The notes under the pieces are model-generated. The model did not search any database. It was not told the DNA's origin and worked only from the letters and a program-made list of their open reading frames with translations. Below are positions 57,312 to 64,000 of a DNA stretch of 64,000 bases, piece by piece. The stretch comes from Edaphocola aurantiacus (GTDB lineage: Bacteria; Bacteroidota; Bacteroidia; Chitinophagales; Chitinophagaceae). Every line of letters begins with the position of its first letter. Within the stretch, counting starts at the first letter, position 1. The translations under genes were made by a program, and so were the position numbers. The stretch spans positions 742,928 to 806,927 of the forward strand of contig NZ_VOSI01000001.1 in the NCBI RefSeq assembly GCF_019797745.1. The letters run 5' to 3'.

Positions 57312-59276
57312 ATGATAGTTACATATGATCTTGTGTCTCCCCAAAAGCTTAAGTCAGGTAAGCTCCTGAATACATGGTTAAGCGGCATACTGATCGTATT
57401 GCTTCTTCTGCTTTCCTGCAGACGATCACCGAACCAGGACCAACCCCTCCCTGTTGCACCGGCCGATCTGAAATTGATAGACAGTCTCAAAACTGAGGCA
57501 CAGCATACAGGTCAAACCGACAGTGCGCTCTCCTATTATGCCTTAATTAAACAGCTTGCCCGGCAAAAGAAATATGATGAAGTACTTTTTGATGCTTATT
57601 GCCTTTCTGCCATGGCCCTCATTAATAAGCAGGGTAATTTCGAAGGAGCAAAAGCGCAACTGGACAGTATCAGCAGACTGGGTATTTCTCTGAGTCCGCA
57701 AATGGAAGTGTCGCTCGACCTGCGTTACGGTGTAGTGTATAATGTATCAGATTCGGCCATCTACTTTCTGAAAAAATCGCTAGATAACCCACAGTTGCTG
57801 GACCAGGAAGATAAGTTACTGGCCAAAGCTACATTGAGCACTTTATTTGCTTCCAGAAAAAACTACGATCTGGCCTATGAATATGCAATAGACTATCTCA
57901 AAGAGAATAAAACCAGGAAAGATCCTGCAAAAAAACTGAAGGGTGAGGTGATTACCCTCAACAATCTCTATATTATAGAACAAGGCCGCAAAGACACTGC
58001 GCAGGCTTTCCGTTACCTGCAGCAAGCCATACAGCTGGACAAAGACTCTGCTGACCACTCCATGTTCAGTAACGTATACCAGAACATGGGCAAATATTAC
58101 CTGAACAAAGGCGATACAAAACAAGCCTGGCAATATTTCAGCATCTTCGAACAGATTATCCGGGAACACTATGAGGATGAGTATTTATTTTACCCCAGAT
58201 TATATGAAGCAGAGGTCCTGTTTGCCGAACAAAAATATGATTCCTGCCTGCTGCTCTTACAACAGGCAGCAACTATAATTGATCCCGAAGACCTGGGCGA
58301 TCCGCCGATTCAAAAAGAATATTTTGAATGTCTTTACAGCGTATATCAGCAAAAAGGCAATACAACCAGTGCGTTAAAGGCTCTCGAGCGCAGAAATGTA
58401 TACAGCGATGTATTATACCAGCAGGATACTGATAATAGGCTTACCTCTTACGAACGGGAGCGAAAACAGGAGGCAGCAGATAGAGCCATTGCCATAAAAG
58501 AACAAAAAATAGAAAGGCAAACGCTAGTATCCCGTTTTCTGATTGCAGGCTGCATCCTGCTCCTGATCCTGATCCTTGTCAGCTACCTTTACTGGCGCAA
58601 TAAAAAGGCCCTGGAAACGCAAAAACTAAAGGAGCTGGAGCAACGGTCTGCGCTGGAACGTGCACGTCTGCTGATAGAAGTAGAAAGCAAAGAGCGTAAA
58701 CGTATAGCCCGCGAACTGCATGATGAAATAGGCAGTACCCTGACCACTATTGGTCTTGCCGTACAGGTACTTAAACAGAACACAACCGGACCAGTTCCTG
58801 CCCTGGATATCATTGAACGGAATAGCAGGAAACTAACCTTACAGGCAAAAGAGATTGTATGGAGCCTGAATGACAGTAACGATAACCTAGCTAGCCTGAT
58901 CGCACGCATACGCCACTACTGCGTACAATTCCTGTCAGATGTGAATTTCAATCATTCGGTTACCATACCGGAAGATATACCGGATATGAACATTGAAGGG
59001 TTTAAACGCCGCTACATCTTCCAGACCATAAAAGAAATTGTGAATAATGCAGTAAAGCATAGCCAGGCAGATAAAATCAATGTTTCGGTACAGATAAATG
59101 ATCAGCAGCTCACTGTACAGGTTGCAGATAATGGAACGGGCATGCAACCAGAGGTATATCCAAACAATGGTAACGGGTTAGGTAATACCCGTAATAATAT
59201 TACAGCCATCGGAGGTACCATTTCCTGGATCGAACAGGAGGGCACTATAGTTTCTATAGAGGTTCCTTTGCCATAA
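57312..59276 (+). CDS. TPR-type sensor histidine kinase (HisKA_3), possible lipoprotein anchor
   Basis: A 654-residue kinase. The N-terminal hydrophobic stretch LSGILIVLLLLLSCRR contains a lipobox-like LLSC, so the sensor end may be lipid-anchored and not simply cleaved. A long TPR region follows (NVYQNMGKYYLNKGDTKQAW, YDSCLLLLQQAATIIDPEDL), then the membrane helix near residues 408-428 (FLIAGCILLLILILVSYLYW), a coiled linker, His470 in RIARELHDEIGSTL and a HATPase domain (EIVNNAVKHSQADK, DNGTGMQPEV, GNGLGNTRNNI). The regulator gene follows after 47 bases. It is divergent from, and shares its upstream region with, the surface-protein genes. Confidence 0.93.
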   Translation: MIVTYDLVSPQKLKSGKLLNTWLSGILIVLLLLLSCRRSPNQDQPLPVAPADLKLIDSLKTEAQHTGQTDSALSYYALIKQLARQKKYDEVLFDAYCLSAMALINKQGNFEGAKAQLDSISRLGISLSPQMEVSLDLRYGVVYNVSDSAIYFLKKSLDNPQLLDQEDKLLAKATLSTLFASRKNYDLAYEYAIDYLKENKTRKDPAKKLKGEVITLNNLYIIEQGRKDTAQAFRYLQQAIQLDKDSADHSMFSNVYQNMGKYYLNKGDTKQAWQYFSIFEQIIREHYEDEYLFYPRLYEAEVLFAEQKYDSCLLLLQQAATIIDPEDLGDPPIQKEYFECLYSVYQQKGNTTSALKALERRNVYSDVLYQQDTDNRLTSYERERKQEAADRAIAIKEQKIERQTLVSRFLIAGCILLLILILVSYLYWRNKKALETQKLKELEQRSALERARLLIEVESKERKRIARELHDEIGSTLTTIGLAVQVLKQNTTGPVPALDIIERNSRKLTLQAKEIVWSLNDSNDNLASLIARIRHYCVQFLSDVNFNHSVTIPEDIPDMNIEGFKRRYIFQTIKEIVNNAVKHSQADKINVSVQINDQQLTVQVADNGTGMQPEVYPNNGNGLGNTRNNITAIGGTISWIEQEGTIVSIEVPLP

Positions 59277-59323
59277 TGCTATATTTTCAGTTACTTTGTA
59301 TGAGTACAGCCTGAATCCGTAAA

Positions 59324-59962
59324 ATGAATCCTATGATCTCTGTTATTATTGTTGAAGACCAGGAGGACACCCGTTTTCTGCTGCAGACCATGCTCATGAA
59401 TGAAAGCAGTATCAATTGCATTGGTACCGCAGTAAATGGGACAGAGAGCCTTAGCCTGATCCCCTCTCTTCAGCCGGATGTGGTTCTGATGGATATCGGA
59501 TTGCCCGATATCAGCGGAGTGGAATGTGTACGCAGGCTTAAAAGCAGCTGTCCGAAAATAGAGTTTATTATGTGTACGATAATGGACACCGCAGAAAGCG
59601 TATTCGAGTCCATACTTGCCGGTGCCAGCTCTTATGTGCTCAAAAACAGTGCAGCTACAGAAATCATCAACACCATACAAGAGGTTCATGCCGGTCGTAG
59701 CCCCATGGATGGGGACATTGCCCGTAAAATGATCAGTGTACTGCAACATAAGCCACAACGATCGGATTATGGCATTACACCCAAAGAACACGAAGTACTG
59801 GAATCGCTGTCTAAGGGATTCACCTACCAGGAAATATCAGACAAATTGTTCATCTCTGTTAAAACCCTGAAAGGCCACATCTATCGTATCTACCAGAAGC
59901 TGCAGGTTAACAACCGGGTGGAGGCGATCAATAAATACCTTGGTAACCACCGCCAATCCTGA
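59324..59962 (+). CDS. NarL-family response regulator of the surface-module kinase
   Basis: A 212-residue regulator. REC: IIVEDQEDTRF (acidic pocket), phosphoacceptor Asp in VVLMDIGLPDISG, Lys in SYVLKNSAATE. DNA-binding: ITPKEHEVLESLSKGFTYQE, then ISDKLFISVKTLKGHIYRIY, with the recognition helix in VKTLKGHIYRI. It is the best candidate for binding the CTAC-N-GTAG dyads, since NarL proteins typically recognise short inverted repeats as dimers. That link is inference. Confidence 0.95.
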   Translation: MNPMISVIIVEDQEDTRFLLQTMLMNESSINCIGTAVNGTESLSLIPSLQPDVVLMDIGLPDISGVECVRRLKSSCPKIEFIMCTIMDTAESVFESILAGASSYVLKNSAATEIINTIQEVHAGRSPMDGDIARKMISVLQHKPQRSDYGITPKEHEVLESLSKGFTYQEISDKLFISVKTLKGHIYRIYQKLQVNNRVEAINKYLGNHRQS

Positions 59963-60046
59963 GGGTAACTATCAGGACTGGCAAAGCATCTATAAATATC
60001 CTTTATAGGCCTTTTCGCCAGCCTCTAGGTTTGAAGCAAATTTTAC

Positions 60047-60054
60047 TACCTTTG
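60047..60054 (+). promoter_or_regulatory. -7 element of pruA
   Basis: TACCTTTG, exact consensus, 27 bases upstream of the ATG at 60082. TTTG at 60030-60033 is too close to be its -33. Confidence 0.5.
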
Positions 60055-60081
60055 CTCCAAAATTGTTCAAAAATACCTTAT

Positions 60082-61713
60082 ATGAATAACGCATATTTTT
60101 CTTTCCCGATGCCTCAGAATGAGCCGGTACGCGATTATGCGCCCAACAGCGCAGATGCTAAAAACTTAAAAGCAGCTATTGCCGACCTGAAGGCCCAGGT
60201 AAGAGACATTCCGATGTATATCGGCGGAGAAGAAGTTCGTACAGATAACAAAGTAAGCATTCACCCCCCGCATGAAACAGCACACCTGCTGGGTCACTTC
60301 AGCATGGGTGATGAAACGCATATCAACAAAGCTATCGAAGCGGCACTGAAAGCCCGTGACCAATGGGCTGCTACCAGCTGGGAGCACCGTGCGTCAATCT
60401 TCCTGAAAGCAGCTGACCTGCTGGCCAATAAATATCGTTTTAAAATGAACGCAGCAACAATGCTGGGTCAAAGTAAAAACGCATATCAGGCCGAGATTGA
60501 CAGTGCTTGTGAGCTGATCGATTTCTTACGCTTCAACGTACACTTCCTGAGCCAGATCTATGCACAACAGCCGATCTCTGCTCCGGGTGTGAACAACCGT
60601 ATGGAATACCGTGCACTGGAAGGTTTCGTACTGGCGATTACGCCGTTCAACTTTACAGCAATCGGTGGTAACCTGCCTACTGCTCCAGCTATGTGTGGTA
60701 ACGTTATCGTATGGAAACCGGCTAACACCCAGGTATACTCTGCGAGCGTATTTATGGAGATCCTGAAAGAAGCAGGCTTACCTGATGGTGTAATCAACCT
60801 GGTATATGCAGGCGGACCAACTATCGGTGATATCTGTTTCAAACATAAAGATTTTGCAGGCGTACACTTTACTGGTTCTACAGGTGTATTCAATACCATG
60901 TGGAAAACAATCGGCGAAAATGCTCCTCATTACAAATCTTATCCAAGAATCGTAGGCGAGACTGGTGGTAAAGACTTCGTATACGCACACCCAAGTGCTG
61001 ATGCTGATGCAGTGGCCGCTAACCTGCTTCGTGGTGCTTTTGAATACCAGGGACAAAAATGTTCTGCAGCATCAAGAGCATACTTACCTTCTAATATCGC
61101 GGAAGCTGTAAAAAACAAATTACTGGCCGAAATGAAAACCCTAAAAATGGGTCCTGTAGATGATTTCACCAATTTCGTAAACGCGGTAATTGATGAGAAA
61201 TCATTTGACAAACTGGCTAACTATATCGATGGTGTAAAAAACAGCAGCGATGCTGAAATTATTGCCGGTGGTAGCTATGATAAGAGCAAAGGATACTTCA
61301 TCGAACCAACTGTAATCGAAGCTAAAAAAGCAGATTACGTAACGATGTGTGAAGAGCTGTTCGGACCTGTACTGACCATCTACGTTTATGATGAGCAAGA
61401 ATGGGACAGCATCCTGGATACCGTAGACCGTACTTCAGGTTATGCCCTGACCGGTTCTATCTTCGCTAAAGACAGACAAGTAATCGAATACCTGACCAAG
61501 CGCCTGGTTAATGCTGCAGGTAACTTCTATATCAATGATAAACCTACCGGTGCGGTAGTAGGCCAGCAGCCATTCGGCGGTGCCCGTGCATCCGGAACGA
61601 ATGATAAAGCGGGTTCTGCACTGAACCTGTACCGTTGGTTAAGTGCCCGTACCATTAAGGAAACTTTTGTACCGGTTACCAACTATCGTTACGCTTTCCA
61701 TCAGGAAGGTTAA
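60082..61713 (+). CDS. pruA: L-glutamate gamma-semialdehyde dehydrogenase (1-pyrroline-5-carboxylate dehydrogenase)
   Basis: A 543-residue aldehyde dehydrogenase from the ATG at 60082; upstream codons overlap the -7 element. The catalytic Cys is residue 327 in EYQGQKCSAASRAY and the general-base Glu is in VGETGGKDFVYAHP. Other family parts are AITPFNFTAIGGNLPTAPAM and GNFYINDKPTGAVVGQQPFG. These match the group 1 eukaryote/Bacteroidota type P5CDH, a soluble enzyme and not the fused PutA. It converts glutamate semialdehyde from proline breakdown to glutamate using NAD+. Proline dehydrogenase is not nearby. Confidence 0.95.
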   Translation: MNNAYFSFPMPQNEPVRDYAPNSADAKNLKAAIADLKAQVRDIPMYIGGEEVRTDNKVSIHPPHETAHLLGHFSMGDETHINKAIEAALKARDQWAATSWEHRASIFLKAADLLANKYRFKMNAATMLGQSKNAYQAEIDSACELIDFLRFNVHFLSQIYAQQPISAPGVNNRMEYRALEGFVLAITPFNFTAIGGNLPTAPAMCGNVIVWKPANTQVYSASVFMEILKEAGLPDGVINLVYAGGPTIGDICFKHKDFAGVHFTGSTGVFNTMWKTIGENAPHYKSYPRIVGETGGKDFVYAHPSADADAVAANLLRGAFEYQGQKCSAASRAYLPSNIAEAVKNKLLAEMKTLKMGPVDDFTNFVNAVIDEKSFDKLANYIDGVKNSSDAEIIAGGSYDKSKGYFIEPTVIEAKKADYVTMCEELFGPVLTIYVYDEQEWDSILDTVDRTSGYALTGSIFAKDRQVIEYLTKRLVNAAGNFYINDKPTGAVVGQQPFGGARASGTNDKAGSALNLYRWLSARTIKETFVPVTNYRYAFHQEG

Positions 61714-61740
61714 TCCGGTAAAGACCATAATTTAATCACA

Positions 61741-61770
61741 AAGGAGCAGCATAACCGCTGCTCCTTTTTT
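61741..61770 (+). terminator. Terminator of pruA
   Basis: A perfect 10-bp stem AAGGAGCAGC / GCTGCTCCTT, 6-nt loop, then TTTT. It lies immediately before the -7 element of the thiamin transcript. Confidence 0.88.
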
Positions 61771-61771
61771 G

Positions 61772-61779
61772 TACCTTTG
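61772..61779 (+). promoter_or_regulatory. -7 element of the thiD transcript
   Basis: TACCTTTG, exact consensus, directly upstream of the riboswitch aptamer so transcription would start at its 5' end. The -33 would fall within the pruA terminator and shows no TTTG. Confidence 0.6.
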
Positions 61780-61784
61780 TATAC

Positions 61785-61861
61785 GCTTTAGGGGTATTCC
61801 ATTTTGGAATTGAGAGAGTCCCTCAGTACCTGATCCGGTTGATACCGGCGTAGGAAAAAGC
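61785..61861 (+). ncRNA. TPP (thiamin pyrophosphate) riboswitch
   Basis: Aptamer features in order: P1 strand GCTTT, GGGGTATTCC, TTGAGAGAG (in place of the common CTGAGA), then ACCTGATCCGG, TTGATACCGGCGTAGG and the closing AAAGC. The ACCTGATC and CGTAGG elements are the conserved thi-box core that contacts the pyrimidine and pyrophosphate. The P3 arm is short. About 93 bases of expression platform separate it from the thiD start. TPP binding should lower thiD expression. Confidence 0.92.
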
Positions 61862-61954
61862 ATCCCGGCGCATACGACATATCTTGTCCGTGCCTTTGCT
61901 TTTCTTTGTGTAACAAGGCTGAGGAACAATACCCTGTCTTTACACAGATATTCC

Positions 61955-62791
61955 ATGCAAGAAACGAAACATACATTTCCCACTGTACTGACCATTGCCG
62001 GATTTGACGGCAGCGGGGGCGCAGGCATACAGGCCGATATCAAAACGATATCTGCGCTAGGCGCATATGCCACTACTGTACTGACGGCTCTGCCCGTACA
62101 AAATACGATGGGCGTACAACAGGTGTATCCGATCCCGACAGAAATCGTGGCGGCACAGCTGGAAGCCGTACTGGAAGATATAAGACCACACGCCATCAAA
62201 ATAGGTATGCTGCATACAAAAGCGCATATCGAAGTGATTTGTACGACCCTATCAGGTTATCCTGATATCCCTGTCATACTGGACCCGGTTATGGTGTCCA
62301 CTTCGGGCAAAAGATTGCTGGATGAATCGGCCATAGCAACGATGCAGTCCCTGATGTTTCCCGCCATCGCACTGCTTACCCCAAATATGGACGAGGCCGC
62401 AATACTGGCCGGAATCCCTGTACAATCTGTATCAGATATGGAACGTGCGGGAGCAATTATCCTGCAACAAGGCTGTCCGGCTGTCCTGGTCAAAGGCGGA
62501 CATATGGAAGGTGAGGCATTAAATGCTGTTTATGGTACCATAAAAGGCGAACAACATATATTTACCCAGTCTCGTGTGGACAGTATCAATACACATGGCA
62601 CCGGCTGTACCCTTTCGGCAGCTATAGCAACGTTCCTGGCCATGGGGTATACGATGACCGAAGCCATACAGGCCGCACAGGAATATGTACATAAGGCGAT
62701 ACTGGCCTCAAAAGGCGTACACATCGGTAGAGGCAAGGGCAGCCTCAATCACTTTTTTGACCCGCAGGTCATGCACCCTATAAACAGATAA
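61955..62791 (+). CDS. thiD: Hydroxymethylpyrimidine/phosphomethylpyrimidine kinase
   Basis: A 278-residue ribokinase-fold enzyme that phosphorylates HMP and HMP-P for thiamin synthesis. Signatures: LTIAGFDGSGGAGIQADIKT, ATTVLTALPVQNTMGV, VILDPVMVSTSGKRLL and the C-terminal anion hole with catalytic Asp-like region in NTHGTGCTLSAAIA. It lies under a TPP riboswitch and precedes a HAD phosphatase by 4 bases. Confidence 0.96.
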   Translation: MQETKHTFPTVLTIAGFDGSGGAGIQADIKTISALGAYATTVLTALPVQNTMGVQQVYPIPTEIVAAQLEAVLEDIRPHAIKIGMLHTKAHIEVICTTLSGYPDIPVILDPVMVSTSGKRLLDESAIATMQSLMFPAIALLTPNMDEAAILAGIPVQSVSDMERAGAIILQQGCPAVLVKGGHMEGEALNAVYGTIKGEQHIFTQSRVDSINTHGTGCTLSAAIATFLAMGYTMTEAIQAAQEYVHKAILASKGVHIGRGKGSLNHFFDPQVMHPINR

Positions 62792-62795
62792 GCAC

Positions 62796-63446
62796 ATGCA
62801 CACACTCTTGCAGGATATAGAATCGGTTATTTTTGATATGGACGGGGTTATCATAGACTCCATGCATTTCTGGCAACAGGCAGAAGAGGCTATTTTCGGC
62901 AGCTTAGGGATCACCCTCAGCCCCGAGCTATGCGCCCGTACAGCTGCTATGACGACCACCGAGGTGACCCGCTTCTGGTATGAAACCTCTCCCTGGACCG
63001 GCCCTACACTGGATGAAGTCGCAGCGGAGGTAATCCGGTATGTGGGTGAGCTGATCCATACTAAAGGTGAGGCCATAGAAGGCATACAGCATACCATTCA
63101 GCAATTGCATGCCCGAGGTTACCGGCTGGGACTGGCTACCAATGCTCCTACACAGCTGATTCCTATTGTGCTGAACAAACTGGAACTGGCTGCATACTTT
63201 AACTATTGTGCATCCGGAGAGGATGAGGAGCAGGGGAAACCGCATCCGGCTATTTACCTGAAAGTAGCCAGCGAGCTGGGTACCGCACCGGAAAAATGCC
63301 TGGTTTTTGAAGACTCCTTTTTCGGGGCTACCGCTGCAAAGCGCGCCGGCATGAGGGTGATTGCCCTGCAACCCGAGCCTGCAGACCCGCGCATTCATGC
63401 CCTGGCCGACAGATGCATTCCACATTTTCAGGCACTGGAATGGTAG
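62796..63446 (+). CDS. HAD-superfamily phosphatase in the thiamin operon
   Basis: A 216-residue HAD hydrolase with a helical cap, like beta-phosphoglucomutase and the hexitol/2-deoxyglucose-6-phosphate phosphatases. The nucleophile motif is VIFDMDGVIIDSMHFW, motif II is LATNAPTQLI, the Lys is in GKPHPAIYLK and motif IV is VFEDSFFGATAAKRAG. It starts 4 bases after thiD under the same TPP riboswitch. HAD phosphatases clustered with thiamin genes have been proposed to dephosphorylate thiamin monophosphate, and that is a fair hypothesis here; sugar phosphates are the alternative. Confidence 0.9.
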   Translation: MHTLLQDIESVIFDMDGVIIDSMHFWQQAEEAIFGSLGITLSPELCARTAAMTTTEVTRFWYETSPWTGPTLDEVAAEVIRYVGELIHTKGEAIEGIQHTIQQLHARGYRLGLATNAPTQLIPIVLNKLELAAYFNYCASGEDEEQGKPHPAIYLKVASELGTAPEKCLVFEDSFFGATAAKRAGMRVIALQPEPADPRIHALADRCIPHFQALEW

Positions 63447-63506
63447 AACCCATCTGCTTTTCTTATCTTTAATCCTATTATAACACCGATAAAAAAACAT
63501 TCATCT

Positions 63507-64000
63507 GTGGCTAAACTCGACGTCTTTCACCGCTACCTCCATATCGTTAATTTCTTATTGAAAAAACCGGCATCGCTGGATGAGATTAATGATTACCTCT
63601 CCATCAAATCGGAGCAGGACGGCCTGAACTATATTGTATCGAACCGTACCTTCCTGAGGGACAAGGAGGCAATCTTCTCCCTGTTCAAACTGGACATCCA
63701 GTACAACAACAAGGAGAATCAATACTACATCAGCGAGGATGATAGTCCGGAAGATGTGCATCAGCGGCTGCTGGAGGCCTTCAGCACCTTCAATGCGCTG
63801 CAGTTTACCCAGGATATACCCAACAAAGTACAGTTTGAAAAACGGCGCCCTCAGGGTCTGGAGTTTTTCCGTACCATATTACAGGCCATTTCACAGCAAA
63901 GAGAGCTCGCATTTGATTATAAAAAATTCTATGAAGATAAACCCCAGCGCCGCAATGCCCAGCCTTTGCTGCTGAAAGAGTACAAGCACCGCTGGTACCT
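63507..64000 (+). CDS. WYL-domain transcriptional regulator (3' end outside window)
   Basis: An open frame starts with GTG at 63507 (reading VAKLDVFHRYLHIVNFLLKK) and runs off the window end without a stop; no ATG lies upstream in frame. The first 90 residues look like an HTH/winged region with ASLDEINDYLSIKSEQDG and NRTFLRDKEAIFSLFKLDIQ. From about residue 115 the sequence QAISQQRELAFDYKKFYEDK leads to HRWYL, the start of a WYL domain. Such YafY/PafBC-like regulators often respond to nucleic-acid ligands or DNA damage. It is downstream of the HAD gene but probably a separate unit. Confidence 0.85.
   Translation, partial: MAKLDVFHRYLHIVNFLLKKPASLDEINDYLSIKSEQDGLNYIVSNRTFLRDKEAIFSLFKLDIQYNNKENQYYISEDDSPEDVHQRLLEAFSTFNALQFTQDIPNKVQFEKRRPQGLEFFRTILQAISQQRELAFDYKKFYEDKPQRRNAQPLLLKEYKHRWY

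Noticed and set aside
59952-59982. Hairpin overlapping the stop of the last response regulator
   Set aside because: Arms GCCAATCCTGA and TCAGGACTGGC contain a mismatch and no T tract follows; too weak to call a terminator.

Overview
The window looks like chromosomal DNA of a member of the Bacteroidota, most likely Chitinophagaceae or a close relative. Five things point there. Promoters match the Bacteroidota consensus (-33 TTTG/TTG, 19-21 bp spacer, -7 TAnnTTTG). There are type IX secretion (T9SS) C-terminal sorting domains. Histidine kinases have TPR sensor regions and pair with NarL-type regulators. An exbB-exbD-exbD-tonB operon is present. Clear Shine-Dalgarno sequences are scarce. No insertion sequence, integrase, CRISPR array or rRNA was seen. 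Genus and species cannot be fixed from the sequence alone.

Layout. 1-2253: end of a NarL response regulator and its TPR histidine kinase. 2372-4521: arsenic operon (DUF6428 protein, arsC, acr3) behind a palindrome-covered promoter, with no arsR in view. 4754-4904: tRNA-Asp(GTC). 4945-17689: minus-strand fatty-acid catabolism block, running from a TetR regulator through FadN-type hydratase/dehydrogenase, thiolase, acyl-CoA dehydrogenase, FadL-type porin, GDSL lipoprotein, acyl-CoA ligase, thioesterase, acyl-CoA-binding protein and a DUF2147 protein, then a terminator and an SDR. 17930-21139: GNAT, SRPBCC and a MacB-like ABC exporter. 21217-28496: small envelope proteins, a repeat-containing T9SS cargo protein, an unrecognised helical protein, DoxX, Crp- and MarR-family regulators. 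28731-33025: two exported proteins and a second kinase/regulator pair with overlapping ends. 33061-34983: DHFR-like, VOC and T9SS proteins. 35457-35606: a second, identical tRNA-Asp copy.

35718-51099 is mostly housekeeping: ketosynthase plus lipid acyltransferase, methyltransferase, phosphoglucosamine mutase, the TonB energising complex, MutL, a PerM/AI-2E permease, a YtxH/holin-like trio, a fatty-acid desaturase and an acyl-CoA carboxylase beta subunit. 51426-59962 is the most unusual part: two paralogous exported proteins flank a protein with adhesin-head-like repeats, and a third TPR kinase/NarL regulator pair lies next to them. Dyads of the form CTAC-N-GTAG sit at the promoters of two of the surface genes and in front of the kinase gene, suggesting a self-contained signal-regulated surface module. 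The window closes with pruA, a TPP riboswitch controlling thiD and a HAD phosphatase, and the start of a WYL-domain regulator.

How the parts relate. The fad block takes up, activates, buffers and oxidises fatty acids, probably under the TetR protein whose gene opens it. ExbB/ExbD/TonB would energise outer-membrane uptake. Three separate TPR-kinase/NarL pairs in 64 kb suggest heavy use of extracytoplasmic sensing.
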